Shown piece by piece: positions 39,302-48,876 of a stretch of DNA of 64,000 nucleotides. Every line of letters starts with the position of its first letter. Positions within the stretch are counted from its first letter, which is position 1. Source of the DNA: JACVRW01 sp963814095 (GTDB taxonomy: Bacteria > Actinomycetota > Thermoleophilia > Solirubrobacterales > Thermoleophilaceae); assembly GCA_963814095.1 (NCBI GenBank), contig CAWFBT010000028.1, positions 1-64,000 on the forward strand, read 5' to 3'. Made by a program: the position numbers and the translations under genes. The notes under the pieces are model-generated. The model searched no databases. It saw nothing but the letters and a program-made list of their open reading frames with translations, and was not told where the DNA came from.

Positions 39302-40395
39302 GTTCTCCTTCGTTCTCTGGATCACGGCGCACGTACAGGGGCTTGGTCCTCAGCTCGGCTGAACGCAGCTTGCCGCGCACGTCGACCTCAATCGTCGTCC
39401 CCGGCTCGGACGCCGCGACGGGCACGTAGCCCATCCCGATGCCCGTCTCGAGGCAGGGCGAGAGCGATCCGCTCGTGACGACGCCCTCACCGGCTTCGCT
39501 GCGGATCGGGTTGCCCTGCCGGGGGATGCCGGGGCCCGTGAACGCGAACGGGACGAGCGTCCGCTGCGGGGAGCGTCCGGCAAGCGGCATCCGCTCCGAT
39601 GAAGCCGGTCTCGAGCTTGCAGCACCAGCCGAGCCCCGCCTCGATCGGGTCGTGCTCCTCGTCGAGGTCGTTGCCGTACAGGTGGAAGCAGACCTCGAGG
39701 CGCAGCGTGTCGCGCGCCCCGAGCCCGGCCGGCTTGACGCCCTCGGCGAGCAGCGCGTCCCAGACGGCCCCGGCGTCGCCCGGCGCCAGCATCAGCTCGC
39801 AGCCGTCCTCGCCGGTGTAGCCCGTGCCGCAGACGAGCGCCTCGGCGCCCGCGAGTCGCAGCTCGGCGGTGCGCATGCGCGCCGGCAGCTCGCCGTCAGC
39901 GAGCCGCTCGAGCGCCGCGCGCGCCCGCGGGCCCTGGACAGCCAGCATCGCCCAGTCCGAGTGCGCGTCGCGCACCTCGACGTCGAAGTCGGCCGCGTGA
40001 CGCTCGAACCAGGCGAGGTCCTTGTCGTGGTTGGCGGCGTTCGTGACGGTCAGATAGCGCTCTGGCCCCAGCCGATAGGTGAAGAGGTCGTCGAGGACGC
40101 CGCCGTCCTCGCGGCAGAGCACCGAGTACTGGGCGCCGCGCTCGGCGATCTTGGTCACGTCGTTCGAGAGGATCCGCTGGAGGAAGTCCTGCGCCTGGGG
40201 TCCCGAGGTCTCGATCTCGCCCATGTGCGAGACGTCGAACATCCCGGCTCCCGTGCGGACGTTCACGTGCTCCTGGCGGATGCCCTCGTACTGGACCGGC
40301 ATCTCCCAGCCCGCGAACGGGACCAGCTTCGCACCGGCGCGCTCGTGGCGGTCGAAGAGCGGCGTGTGGCGAAGCGTGTCTGCTGTGGACGGCAA
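39294..40395 (-). CDS. gcvT: Aminomethyltransferase (glycine cleavage T protein), one-base frameshift near 39591
   Basis: T-protein transfers the one-carbon unit from GcvH to tetrahydrofolate. Frame one covers TPLFDRHERAGAKLVPFAGWEMPVQY, VSHMGEI, GTGYTGEDGCEL and GARDTLRLEVCFHLYGND to GLGWCCKLETGFIGA. The C-terminal beta-barrel (PLAGRSPQRTLVPFAF to VDVRGKLRSAELRTKPLYVRRD) continues in another frame. Deleting one base of the CC at 39591-39592 joins them into 366 residues, the normal length. The system has no second complete gcvT here, so this is probably a consensus error. First gene of the gcvT-H-PA-PB operon. Confidence 0.88.
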
Positions 40396-40427
40396 GCGGC
40401 TCGGAGGTTACCCGCCGCGCGCGCCGC

Positions 40428-41555
40428 TCACGCCTCAGCCTCGAGCAGGGCGGCCATCACGGCAAGCGCGAGCTCGGCGCGCGTCCGCAGCGACGCCGCG
40501 CTCACCCATTCATGCGGCGCGTGGGCGCCGCCGCCGCGCGGACCGAGGCCGTCGAGCGTGAGCGCGATCCCGCCGGCGGCCACGTGGCTCGCGTCGCTCG
40601 CCCCGCCGCGCTCGGATGCAACGATCGGGCGCCCGAGCCGCTCGGAGGCGGCGGCGAGCAGATCGGCGGTGGCGGCGCGCGAGTCCATGCCCGGCCAGGC
40701 GCGCACGAGCGAGCTCTCGAGCCTTACGCCTTCATGATCGTCGGGCATCGCGGCCAGCACCGGGTCGAAGGCCTCGAGCCGGTCGGCGCGCAGGTCGCAG
40801 ACGAGCTCGCCGGCGGCCGGCACGACGTTGAACGCGTCGCCCGAGCGCATGATCGTGGGCACGGCGGTCAGCCGGTCCGGCCCGCCCGGGTCGCTCGCGG
40901 CGGCCACGCGCCCCGCTGCGGCCGCCAGGGCGAGCAGCGCGTTGCGGCCGCGGTGTGGCGCGGAGCCCGAGTGCGCAGGCCGCCCCTCCGCCTCGACCCG
41001 CAGCGTGGCTGCCGCCTTGCGCTTGACGATCACGGCCTCGTCGCCGTCCCGGGTGCGCTCACCGGCCTCGAAGCAGAGGCAGGCATCGAAGCCGGCGAAC
41101 TGCTCGATGTGCGCGAACCCGGACGTGCGCCACTCCTCATCGTTCACGAGCAGCACGGCGACCTCGCGATAGAGCTCGGCGCGCGGCGCGAGCTCACGCA
41201 TCAGGCCGAGCGCGAGCGCCACGCCGCCCTTCATGTCGATCGTTCCCGAGCCGGTGAGCCGGTCGCCCTCGCGCTCGAGCGCCCGGTGCGCCGCGTGAGC
41301 GACGACCGTGTCGAGATGACCGAGCAGCAGCACCCGCTTCGAGCCCGTGCCACGCAGGCGCCCGCACAGATCGGGCGCGTAACCGGGGGTCGAGCAGGGT
41401 GGCCGCTCCACCTCGGCTTCCGGTGGCAGGAACGCCGTGGCGAGCGCCGCGCACTCCTCCGCTCCGGCGACGTCTCCGGACTGCGACGACACGCCCACGA
41501 GCGCCTCCAACTCACGCTCGGCCACCAGCGCCAGGCGGGCGGCGGACTCGATCAT
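40428..41555 (-). CDS. M20-family metallopeptidase (ArgE/DapE/CPG2-like)
   Basis: A 375-residue zinc amidohydrolase. LLLGHLDTVV holds the first metal His and catalytic Asp, TGSGTIDMKGG the bridging Asp, and LLVNDEEWRTSG the catalytic Glu pair. The lid domain contains VEAEGRPAHSGSAPHRGRNAL. A late HEW motif supplies the last metal His. It hydrolyses an N-acyl amino acid or peptide; the substrate is not clear. Its start overlaps the GNAT gene stop. Confidence 0.87.
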   Translation of the reverse strand: MIESAARLALVAERELEALVGVSSQSGDVAGAEECAALATAFLPPEAEVERPPCSTPGYAPDLCGRLRGTGSKRVLLLGHLDTVVAHAAHRALEREGDRLTGSGTIDMKGGVALALGLMRELAPRAELYREVAVLLVNDEEWRTSGFAHIEQFAGFDACLCFEAGERTRDGDEAVIVKRKAAATLRVEAEGRPAHSGSAPHRGRNALLALAAAAGRVAAASDPGGPDRLTAVPTIMRSGDAFNVVPAAGELVCDLRADRLEAFDPVLAAMPDDHEGVRLESSLVRAWPGMDSRAATADLLAAASERLGRPIVASERGGASDASHVAAGGIALTLDGLGPRGGGAHAPHEWVSAASLRTRAELALAVMAALLEAEA

Positions 41556-41989
41556 GGCGCCGCGGGGCCGACAGGCTTCGCGAAGTGGTAGCTCGTGATG
41601 CGCAGGCCGGTGTTGAAGTAGAGCCGGTGGGCGTCCTCGCGCTCCGGCCCGACCCCCGAGTCGAGGTGGAGCTGGCCGCAGTCGAGCCGCTCCGCCTCGG
41701 CAGCGCACCATTCGAGCAGCGCCCGCCCGTGGCCACGCCGGCGGCCTTCCGGATGCGTCGAGAGGTCGTCGACGTACAGGCAGTCGCCCCAGGCGAGGTT
41801 GTGGATCACACGGAAGCCGGCCACGGCGACGCAGCGGCCATCCTCGAAGACGCCCACGAGCCGGTAGCCCTCGGGCCGCTGGACCTCGTCGACGCGCCGG
41901 ACGAAGTCCGCCTCGTCCTCGTAGTGGCTGCGCAGCTCGCGCATCGCCTCGAAGGCGAGCGCCGTGTCCGGTGGAAGGATCTCTTTCAG
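41552..41989 (-). CDS. GNAT-family N-acetyltransferase, apparent CTG start
   Basis: An acetyltransferase with VYVDDLSTHPEGRRRGHGRALLEW-type acetyl-CoA loop (DDLSTHPEGRRRGHG), then CGQLHLDSGVGPEREDAHRLY and a C-terminal TSYHFAKP. Relatives start about 15 residues before the MRELRSHYEDEADF segment. The only codon there is a CTG at 41987-41989 overlapping the ftsZ stop as CTGA. The first ATG in frame (41942-41944) would cut the first beta strand. A CTG start is therefore proposed, giving 145 residues. It follows ftsZ and overlaps the M20 gene. Confidence 0.72.
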   Translation of the reverse strand: MKEILPPDTALAFEAMRELRSHYEDEADFVRRVDEVQRPEGYRLVGVFEDGRCVAVAGFRVIHNLAWGDCLYVDDLSTHPEGRRRGHGRALLEWCAAEAERLDCGQLHLDSGVGPEREDAHRLYFNTGLRITSYHFAKPVGPAAP

Positions 41990-43074
41990 TCGCGGAGGAA
42001 CGACGGGACGTCGATGTCGTCGTCGGAGATCTCGAGCGACGCGCGCTGGCCCTCGTCCATCGAGACGTCGCGCCGGCGCGGCTCGCGGCGGCGACCGGTC
42101 GAGTCCTCGGTGAAGAGCGGCGTGCGGCTCGCGCGCTCGAAGCCGGTGGCGATCACCGTCACGCGCACGCTGTCGGCCATCCCGTCGTCGACGACGGCCC
42201 CGAAGATGATGTTCGAGTTCTGGTCGGCCGCCGACTGGATGATCTCCGCCGCCTCGTTGACCTCGAACAGGCCGAGATCGCTGCCGCCCGTGATGTTCAG
42301 CAGGATCCCGGTCGCGCCCTCGACGGACTGCTCGAGCAGCGGACTCGAAACGGCGTTCTTGGCCGCCTCGCCCGCCCGGTTCTCGCCGGCGGCCTCGCCG
42401 ATTCCCATCAGCGCCGAGCCGGCGTCCTGCATGATCGTGCGGACGTCGGCGAAGTCGAGGTTGATCAGCCCGGGGGTCGTGATCAGGTCGGTGATGCCCT
42501 GGACGCCCTGGCCGAGCACGTTGTCGGCCTCGCGGAACGCCTCGAGGATGCTCGTGCGGCGCTCGACCACCGCCAGCAGCTTCTCGTTCGGGATCACGAT
42601 CATCGTGTCGACCTGCTCGCGCAGCCGGTCGATCCCGTCGACGGCCTGGCGCATCCGCTGCGTGCCCTCGAAGTCGAAGGGCTTCGTGACGACGCCGACC
42701 GTGAGCGCGCCGACCTCCTGCTTGGACACCTCGGCGATCACGGGCGCCGCGCCCGTGCCGGTGCCACCGCCCTCGCCGGCCGTCACGAAGACCATGTCCG
42801 CGCCCTTCAGCGCCTCCTTGATCTCGTCGCGGCTCTCGTTGGCCGCGCCGTAGCCGACCTCCGGGTTCGCGCCTGCGCCGAGCCCGCGCGTGAGCTGGTC
42901 GCCGATCTGGAGCTTGATGTCGGCGTCGCACATCTGCAGCGCCTGGGCGTCCGTGTTGACCGCGATGAACTCGACGCCCTTGAGGCCAGCGTCCACCATG
43001 CGGTTGACGGCATTCGTGCCGCCGCCGCCGATACCGACGACCTTGATTACCGCGAGGTAACTGCCCGTGTCCAT
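41986..43074 (-). CDS. ftsZ: Cell division protein FtsZ
   Basis: A 362-residue tubulin homologue forming the Z ring. The T1 loop is VGIGGGGTNAVNRM, the T4 signature GGGTGTGAAP is near residue 100, and the synergy-loop region is DFADVRTIMQDAGSALMGIG. The unstructured linker is short (about 35 residues) and the conserved C-terminal peptide is DDDIDVPSFLRD. No ftsA precedes it, as in actinobacteria. A separate strong promoter sits in the 174-bp gap after ftsQ. Confidence 0.98.
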   Translation of the reverse strand: MDTGSYLAVIKVVGIGGGGTNAVNRMVDAGLKGVEFIAVNTDAQALQMCDADIKLQIGDQLTRGLGAGANPEVGYGAANESRDEIKEALKGADMVFVTAGEGGGTGTGAAPVIAEVSKQEVGALTVGVVTKPFDFEGTQRMRQAVDGIDRLREQVDTMIVIPNEKLLAVVERRTSILEAFREADNVLGQGVQGITDLITTPGLINLDFADVRTIMQDAGSALMGIGEAAGENRAGEAAKNAVSSPLLEQSVEGATGILLNITGGSDLGLFEVNEAAEIIQSAADQNSNIIFGAVVDDGMADSVRVTVIATGFERASRTPLFTEDSTGRRREPRRRDVSMDEGQRASLEISDDDIDVPSFLRD

Positions 43075-43138
43075 TAGAGGGTCTCCCGTCCGACGTTCAA
43101 GCGATCATCGAGGGTTTTACGATTCCCGCAAAGACCGC

Positions 43139-43168
43139 ACTGTAGGCGGCGTTCGCCGAAAGTGTCAA
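43139..43168 (-). promoter_or_regulatory. ftsZ promoter with internal palindrome
   Basis: On the minus strand TTGACA (43163-43168) and TACAGT (43139-43144) are 18 bp apart, the best-matching promoter I see in the window. The spacer contains the palindrome CGGCG-AA-CGCCG, a possible regulator site. The ftsZ ATG lies about 60 bp downstream. Confidence 0.7.
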
Positions 43169-43248
43169 CCATCCTCGCAACAAATCCTGCACGATGGCCC
43201 TCGAGCAGAGGTCGAGGGTTGAGCCAAGTCTCGACCATGGGTTGAAGG

Positions 43249-44284
43249 TTACGGAGAGGCCGGTGCGCCCACCCCGCCGGCCACTCCCTGGGCCGTTGGC
43301 GCGGCCGCCTGTGGTTGCACGGGCGTGGTGGGTGTGAGGGTCGCAGGCGGCGTCGCGGAGCGGGGTCGTCGCCTGCGGAGTCGCCCCGGTAACGGGCACC
43401 TCGGCGGCGGGCGGCGTGGTCGCGGTGACCGGCGCGGCCGGATCGGTGACCACCATGCCCGTCGCCGGCGCGATCGGCGTGCCGGCCGGCGCCACGGGCG
43501 CGACGGTGACGCCCGACAGGCCGCCCGCGGCCGGGCGTCCGGGCAGGCGCACGTCGATGTAGGTGGCGCCCTCTGCGTCCGGGTCCGCCAGCACGCGCGT
43601 CGCGGCGATCCACTTGGCCTCGGCGCGCCTTCCGTCGCCGAAGATCAGCTCGGGGCCCTCGTGCAGTTCGACGACGACGCCGTCGTCCTTGCGCGCGGTG
43701 ATCGCCTCGATGCGCGAGCGCAGCGAGGTCGGGGCGGCGCCCGCCACGCGCGCGGCATGCAGGGCGGCCGAGCTCGTCAGCTGCTCTCCGCGGGCGGCGA
43801 CCTCGGTGTCGATTACCGGCAGGCGTCCCTCAACCGGCATTCCGCGCAGGATCGTGCCGTCGCTCGCGACCGGCACCTCGCCCCCGCCCAGCTGGACCAG
43901 TGCTGCCGGATGGTGCTCGAGCACGCGGATCCTGAGGCCGTGCGGAAAATCCGTGCTGATCTGGAGCCCTCGCACGACCGGATAGTGCGCCACCGCCTGC
44001 TCGAGGAGCTCGCGGTCGACGTTCAGGGTGGTCATGGTGTGCCCGGCGCTCGTGAGGCTCGCGCGCACGCGCTCGGCGTCCTTGGTCGTGAGCCCGCTGA
44101 CGTTGACGTCCTCGACTGCCACGAGCGATGAGTCGCGCAGCCAGAACTGGTAGCCGGCCGCCAGCACGAGGCAGAGCAGCGTCACGATCACGAGCCACAG
44201 GCGCACGCGTGGCCCCGGCATGCGCAGCGACAGCGCCGGGCGCGGAAGCCTGCGGCGCCCGATGGCGGCGGCCGCGCCCCTCAC
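43249..44284 (-). CDS. ftsQ: Cell division protein FtsQ, one-base frameshift in the C-terminal tail near 43364
   Basis: One membrane segment (LWLVIVTLLCLVLAAGYQFWL) is followed by a POTRA domain (LVAVEDVNVSGLTTKDAERVRASL) and the FtsQ beta domain to YIDVRLPGRPAAGG. An Ala/Pro/Thr-rich tail begins near residue 270. As written, the frame turns Arg-rich after VTGATPQATTP. Removing one base of the run at 43362-43365 continues it as SATPPATLTPTTPVQPQ and ends at a TAA at 43249-43251, for 344 residues. The GTG start overlaps the murB stop. Confidence 0.87.
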
Positions 44285-45192
44285 GCGCTGCCCCAGAGCG
44301 GGGTGCTGTCGACCTCGCCGAGAAACTGCACCTCGGGCTCGAGCTCGACGCCGAAGCGCTCGCGCACGCGGCGGCGACCCTCGCCCATCAGCGCGATCAC
44401 GTCGGCCGTGGTCGCGTCGCCCATGTTCTCGACGAAGTTCGCGTGCTTCTCGGAGAAGCGCGCGCCGCCGACGGTGAGACCGCGACAGCCGGCCTCGTCG
44501 AGCAGCACGCCGGCGCTCTTGCCCTCAGCGCGCGGGTCTTCCGGGTTCTTGAACGTGGATCCGAAGGTCTTGATCCCCGACGGCTGGGCCGCCCGGCGCG
44601 CAGCGCGCATCTCGGCAAGGGTCGCCTTGACCGAGCCGGGCTCGGCCGGGCTGAGCGCGAACGACGCGCGCGCCACGATCTCGCGTGGCTCGAGGTTCGA
44701 GCGCCGGTAGCTGAAGCCGAGGTCGCCGGGGCTGCGCCGCTCGCCGCCGTGCGGCGTGGTGATCTCGACCCATTCGAGCACGCGCGCGAGGTCGCCGCCG
44801 TAGGCGTTCGCGTTCATCTTGACCGCGCCGCCGACGGTCCCGGGGATGTTGACGCCGAACTCGAGCCCGCTGAGGCCCTCGCGCGCGGCGAAGGCCGCGG
44901 CCTGCGGCAGGCGGGCGCCACCCCCGCACAGGAGCCGGTCGCCGTCGCGCTCGATCGTGGCCAGCGAGCCGTCCAGCTTGATCACGAGTCCCCGAAAACC
45001 CTCATCCGCTACGAGGAGGTTCGATCCCGAGCCGACCACTCCTACCTCGATCCCGTCCTGCTCGGCCCAGGCGAGCAGCTCCTCGAGCGCCTCAACGTTG
45101 TCCGGGCGCGCGTAGTGGTCGGCGTGCCCGCCGGTGCGGACCGTCGTCAGCTTGGCGAGCGGGAAGTCCTCTCGAACGGATCCGGGCTTCAC
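44281..45192 (-). CDS. murB: UDP-N-acetylenolpyruvoylglucosamine reductase
   Basis: A 303-residue FAD enzyme that reduces the enolpyruvyl group to make UDP-MurNAc. FAD-binding motifs: TTVRTGGHADHYARP, VVGSGSNLLVADEGFRG and GVNIPGTVGGAVKMNANAYGG. The catalytic Ser and Glu lie in GSTFKNPED and the C-terminal LEPEVQFLGE. GTG at 45192 overlaps the murC stop. Confidence 0.96.
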   Translation of the reverse strand: MKPGSVREDFPLAKLTTVRTGGHADHYARPDNVEALEELLAWAEQDGIEVGVVGSGSNLLVADEGFRGLVIKLDGSLATIERDGDRLLCGGGARLPQAAAFAAREGLSGLEFGVNIPGTVGGAVKMNANAYGGDLARVLEWVEITTPHGGERRSPGDLGFSYRRSNLEPREIVARASFALSPAEPGSVKATLAEMRAARRAAQPSGIKTFGSTFKNPEDPRAEGKSAGVLLDEAGCRGLTVGGARFSEKHANFVENMGDATTADVIALMGEGRRRVRERFGVELEPEVQFLGEVDSTPLWGSA

Positions 45193-46526
45193 TCGACCAG
45201 CTCCTTCGCCAGCCGGTCGACGTCTCCCGCCCCGAGCGTCAGCAGCAGATCGCCCTCGCGCAGCTCCGAGCTCAGCATGCGCGCGGCATCCGCCATCTGC
45301 GGCAGCCACCAGACCGGTCTGCCCCCGGCGGCGTCGGCCGCCGCGCCGGCCACGAGCAGGCCGCTGACGCCCGGGAAGTCCTCGGCGCGCTCACGGGCGG
45401 GGTAGATGTCGAGCACGACGACGACGTCGGCGAGCGCCAGCGCGCGGCCGAACTCGCGCGCGAGCATGCGGGTACGCGAGTACAGGTGCGGCTGGAAGCA
45501 CGCGACGAGCCGTCGCGGCTCCAGCGTGCGGGCGGCGTCGAGGGTCGCCCGCACCTCGGTTGGATGGTGGGCGTAGTCGTCGTAGACGAGCGCGCCCGAG
45601 GGCGTGCGGCCGTGCTCCTCGAAGCGCCGCCCGGCGCCGGTGAAGGCAGCCAGCGCCGGGCCGGCCTCGGACGGCTCGAGCCCCGCCGCGCGGCAGGAGG
45701 CGATCGCGGCCAGCGCGTTCAGCACGTTGTGGCGCCCCGGCACGCGCAACTCGACCCGGACACCCTCGACATCGAAGCTCGATCCGCCCGGGTGGAGGCT
45801 CAGATCGCGCGCCTGAAGGTCACCGGAGTCGATCCCGAAGCTGACCGACGGGCCCGCGCCGGCGAAGGCGGCCAGCTCCGGACCGAGCACGCGCAGCCCG
45901 GCCCGCTCCGCGAAGTCGCTGAAGGCTTCCTCGAGCACCAGCACGCTCGGGTAGGTCGAGTGGTGGTCGAGCTCGACGTTTGTGATCACCGCAACGTCGC
46001 GGGCCAGCTTGAGAAAGGAGCGATCGGACTCGTCCGCCTCGATGACGGCCCACTCCCCCGCTCCCCAGGCGGCGTTCGTGCCCGCGGCGCGCAACTCGCC
46101 GCCGATCAGGAATGCGGGCTCGCGGCCGCATTCGAGCAGCGCCAGGGCCGTCATCGAGGCCGTGGTCGTCTTCCCGTGCGTCCCACCCACTGCGATCGTC
46201 CGCTTCATACGCGACAGCTCGCCGAGCAGGTCGCCGCGGTGCAGGATGGTGGCGCCCGCCGCCCGTGCCGCGGCGAGCTCGGGATTGTCGTCGGGAATGG
46301 CGGTCGACACGACGACGTCGGCCTCGGCCGGCAGGTTCGCTGCGTTGTGGCCGAGCGTCGGCTCCACGCGAGCGGCACGTAGCTGCTGCCAGTAGGAGGA
46401 CTCGGCGCGGTCCGAGCCGGTGACGGTCGCCCCGAGCGAGCGGGCGACGAGCGCGAGGCCGCTCATGCCGGCCCCGCCGATCCCTATGAAGTGGAGGCTG
46501 CGCCCCTCGAACGGTCCGCTCGGCAT
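45189..46526 (-). CDS. murC: UDP-N-acetylmuramate-L-alanine ligase
   Basis: A 445-residue Mur ligase adding the first L-Ala. HFIGIGGAGMSGLA at the N terminus, GGTHGKTTT as P-loop near residue 117, EADESDRSFL, ITNVELDHHSTYP, and YDDYAHHPTEVRATL in the C-terminal domain are all standard. It is 18 bp downstream of murG. Confidence 0.97.
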   Translation of the reverse strand: MPSGPFEGRSLHFIGIGGAGMSGLALVARSLGATVTGSDRAESSYWQQLRAARVEPTLGHNAANLPAEADVVVSTAIPDDNPELAAARAAGATILHRGDLLGELSRMKRTIAVGGTHGKTTTASMTALALLECGREPAFLIGGELRAAGTNAAWGAGEWAVIEADESDRSFLKLARDVAVITNVELDHHSTYPSVLVLEEAFSDFAERAGLRVLGPELAAFAGAGPSVSFGIDSGDLQARDLSLHPGGSSFDVEGVRVELRVPGRHNVLNALAAIASCRAAGLEPSEAGPALAAFTGAGRRFEEHGRTPSGALVYDDYAHHPTEVRATLDAARTLEPRRLVACFQPHLYSRTRMLAREFGRALALADVVVVLDIYPARERAEDFPGVSGLLVAGAAADAAGGRPVWWLPQMADAARMLSSELREGDLLLTLGAGDVDRLAKELVE

Positions 46527-46544
46527 GCCGCGTGAAGTTAACCG

Positions 46545-47612
46545 TCAGAGCAGCGCGATCAGCTCGGCGGCGATGCGCTCGGCCGCGTCCGGGCGGGCCG
46601 CGGCGTGGGCGGCCTTCGACATGTCGGCCATCCGTTGCGGGGCTCCGAGCAGGGCGGCCACCTCGCGCGCCAGCCGCGGGCCGTCGAGCTCGTCGTCCGG
46701 GACGACGACCGCGGCGCCGGCCTGCTCCATGTGGCGCGCGTTCAGGGTCTGATGGTCGGCCGTGGCGTGCGGGTAGGGCACGAGGATCGCCGGCAGGCCG
46801 ACGGCGGCCAGCTCGAGCACCGAGCCGCCCGCGCGCGCGGCAACCAGGTCGGCGGCCGCAAGCGCGTCGGCGAACGGCTGGATGTACGGGAACAGCCGGT
46901 AGTGCGGCGGCGAGCCGAGCTCCTCGAGTCGCGCCCGCAGCTCGTCGTAGTCGCGCTGCCCGCAGGCATGCAGCACGGAGCAGGGCGCGGCGGATCCGAA
47001 GGCATCGAGGGCCGCATGGTTGAGGCGGCGCGCGCCGAGCGACCCTCCGAAGACGAGCAGGCACTGCGCGTCCGGATCGAGCTCGAAGCGCCGGCGGGCA
47101 GCGGCCCGGTCGGACCCGCCGGTGGAGGCGGGCAGCGGGCGGCCGGTCAGGAGGTAGCGCGAGCCGTCGCGGCCAGGGACCGGGAAGGCGAGGCACACGC
47201 GCGCGGCGAGCGGGGCGAGCAGCCGGTTCGTGACGCCCAGGTGGCTGTCCGCCTCGGTGAGGACGATCGGCAGCCGCAGCGAGCGAGCGGCGAGCCCCAC
47301 CGGCCCCGCCACATAGCCGCCGCCGCCCATCACGGCGTCCGCCCCGGCGCGCCTCAGCAGCCGGCGCGCGCGGAATGTGGCGCCGGCGGCGAGCAGGAGC
47401 GCCCGGGCCGCGCGCAGGACGTTGCTGCGGTCGATCCCGCTGACCTGCAGCCGGTGCAGCGGATAGCCGGCCGCCGGCACGAGCTCGGCCTCGGCGCGAT
47501 CGCCGCCGATGAACTCCACCTCGATACCGCGGCCGCGCAGCACGTCCGCCACGGCGAGGGCCGGGACCACGTGGCCGGCGGTCCCGCCCGCGGCGATCAC
47601 CACCTTGGCCAT
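46545..47612 (-). CDS. murG: UDP-GlcNAc:undecaprenyl-PP-MurNAc-pentapeptide GlcNAc transferase
   Basis: A 355-residue glycosyltransferase making lipid II at the inner membrane face. VVIAAGGTAGHVVPALAVAD is the first glycine-rich loop, GGGGYVAGPVGLAA and VFGGSLGARRLN follow, and the UDP-GlcNAc site is ARAGGSVLELAAVGLPAILVPYPHATADHQTLNA. The ATG at 47612 gives the standard start; the open frame extends 12 codons further into ftsW. Confidence 0.96.
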   Translation of the reverse strand: MAKVVIAAGGTAGHVVPALAVADVLRGRGIEVEFIGGDRAEAELVPAAGYPLHRLQVSGIDRSNVLRAARALLLAAGATFRARRLLRRAGADAVMGGGGYVAGPVGLAARSLRLPIVLTEADSHLGVTNRLLAPLAARVCLAFPVPGRDGSRYLLTGRPLPASTGGSDRAAARRRFELDPDAQCLLVFGGSLGARRLNHAALDAFGSAAPCSVLHACGQRDYDELRARLEELGSPPHYRLFPYIQPFADALAAADLVAARAGGSVLELAAVGLPAILVPYPHATADHQTLNARHMEQAGAAVVVPDDELDGPRLAREVAALLGAPQRMADMSKAAHAAARPDAAERIAAELIALL

Positions 47613-47625
47613 GAGCCCCCCGCGC

Positions 47626-48834
47626 TCAGCGTGCCGCGCGGGCGGCACGCGCAGGCCGCGTACGCTGCTCGCCGCCGCCCTCGACCGCCCGCAGGTCCGG
47701 CTTGCGGCCGCGCTTTCCGGCCTCGCCGCCCGTGGCTGCCACGCCCATCAGCAGGCCCATCGCCGCCAGCAGCACGATCAGGTTCGAGCTCCCGTAGGAG
47801 ATGAACGGCAGCGGCACCCCGGTGAGCGGCATCATCCCGAGCACGGCGAAGAAGTTGAGAGTCGCCTGGCAGAGGATCAGCGAGGTGATCCCGGCCGCCA
47901 GCAGCTTCGAGTAGGAGTCGCGCGCGAGCTTCGCGGTGCGCAGCCCGGCGTAGCCGATCATCCCGTAGAGAATCAGCAGCGCGAGGATGCCGATCAGCCC
48001 GAGCTCCTCGCCGATGATCGCCAGGATCATGTCCGTGTGCGCCTCGGGGAGGTAGAAGATCTTCTGGACCGACTCGCCGAGGCCGACCCCGAAGAACCCG
48101 CCCGAGCCGATCGCCGTGAGCGCCTGCACCGCCTGGAATCCCGAGTCGCCGGCGTCCGCGAACGGGTCGAGGAAGGCCGTCAGGCGCTCGCGCCGGTATG
48201 GCTCGACGATCGCCAACAGCAGCGCGAGCCCGGCGAGCGTCCCGGCGATCATGGCGAGGTTGCGGATCGGCGTGCCGGCGGCCACGAGAAGGGCGCCGAT
48301 CGAGAAGCAGACGACCATCGCCGTGCCCATGTCGGGCTGCTTCATGAGGAGCGCGCAGGCCGCCCCCACCACGAGCAGCAGCGGCTTGAACAGGCCGCCC
48401 ACCGTCAGCACCGAGCGTGGCCGCGCGGCGAGGACCTGCGCCGCGTAGAGGATCAGCGAGACCTTCAGCAGCTCCGAGGGCTGGAACTGCAGCGGGCCGG
48501 CGCCGAGCCAGCGCGTGGCGCCGTTCACCGTCACGCCGATTCCCGGCAGCATCACCGCGACGGTGAGCGCGAACGAGACCACGAGCAGGATCGGCGTGAG
48601 CCCCTTGATCAGCTTCAGCCCGTGGCGCGCCGCGAAGTGCATCGCCACGAGGCCGATCAGGCCGAGCATCACGTAGCGCTTCAGGTAGTAGGAGGCGTCG
48701 CCGCTGCCAGACAGCAGCGATTCCGCCGAGCTCGCCGAGTAGACCATCACCGCGCCGCCCGCCAGGAGGCACAGGGTCGCGGTGTAGAGGATCGAGTATT
48801 CGACGGGGCGCTTCGGGCGGCGGCGGCGAGCCAT
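47626..48834 (-). CDS. ftsW: Septal peptidoglycan polymerase FtsW (SEDS family)
   Basis: A 402-residue protein with about ten membrane segments. SEDS features include QFQPSELLKVSLILYAAQVLA, KQPDMGTAMVVCFSIGALLVAAG, VGLGESVQKIFYLPEAHTDMILAIIGEELGLIG and PLTGVPLPFISYGSSNLIVLLAAMGLL. It polymerises lipid II with FtsI at the septum. It ends in an Arg/Lys-rich cytoplasmic tail and lies 42 bp after murD. Confidence 0.95.
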   Translation of the reverse strand: MARRRRPKRPVEYSILYTATLCLLAGGAVMVYSASSAESLLSGSGDASYYLKRYVMLGLIGLVAMHFAARHGLKLIKGLTPILLVVSFALTVAVMLPGIGVTVNGATRWLGAGPLQFQPSELLKVSLILYAAQVLAARPRSVLTVGGLFKPLLLVVGAACALLMKQPDMGTAMVVCFSIGALLVAAGTPIRNLAMIAGTLAGLALLLAIVEPYRRERLTAFLDPFADAGDSGFQAVQALTAIGSGGFFGVGLGESVQKIFYLPEAHTDMILAIIGEELGLIGILALLILYGMIGYAGLRTAKLARDSYSKLLAAGITSLILCQATLNFFAVLGMMPLTGVPLPFISYGSSNLIVLLAAMGLLMGVAATGGEAGKRGRKPDLRAVEGGGEQRTRPARAARAAR

Positions 48835-48876
48835 CCGGACGTTCTTCTACGCCGAGGGCCCGAATCATGCTCGGAA

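Noticed and set aside
40396..40427. Glycine riboswitch upstream of gcvT
   Set aside because: Only 32 bp separate gcvT from the upstream M20 gene, too short for a glycine aptamer.
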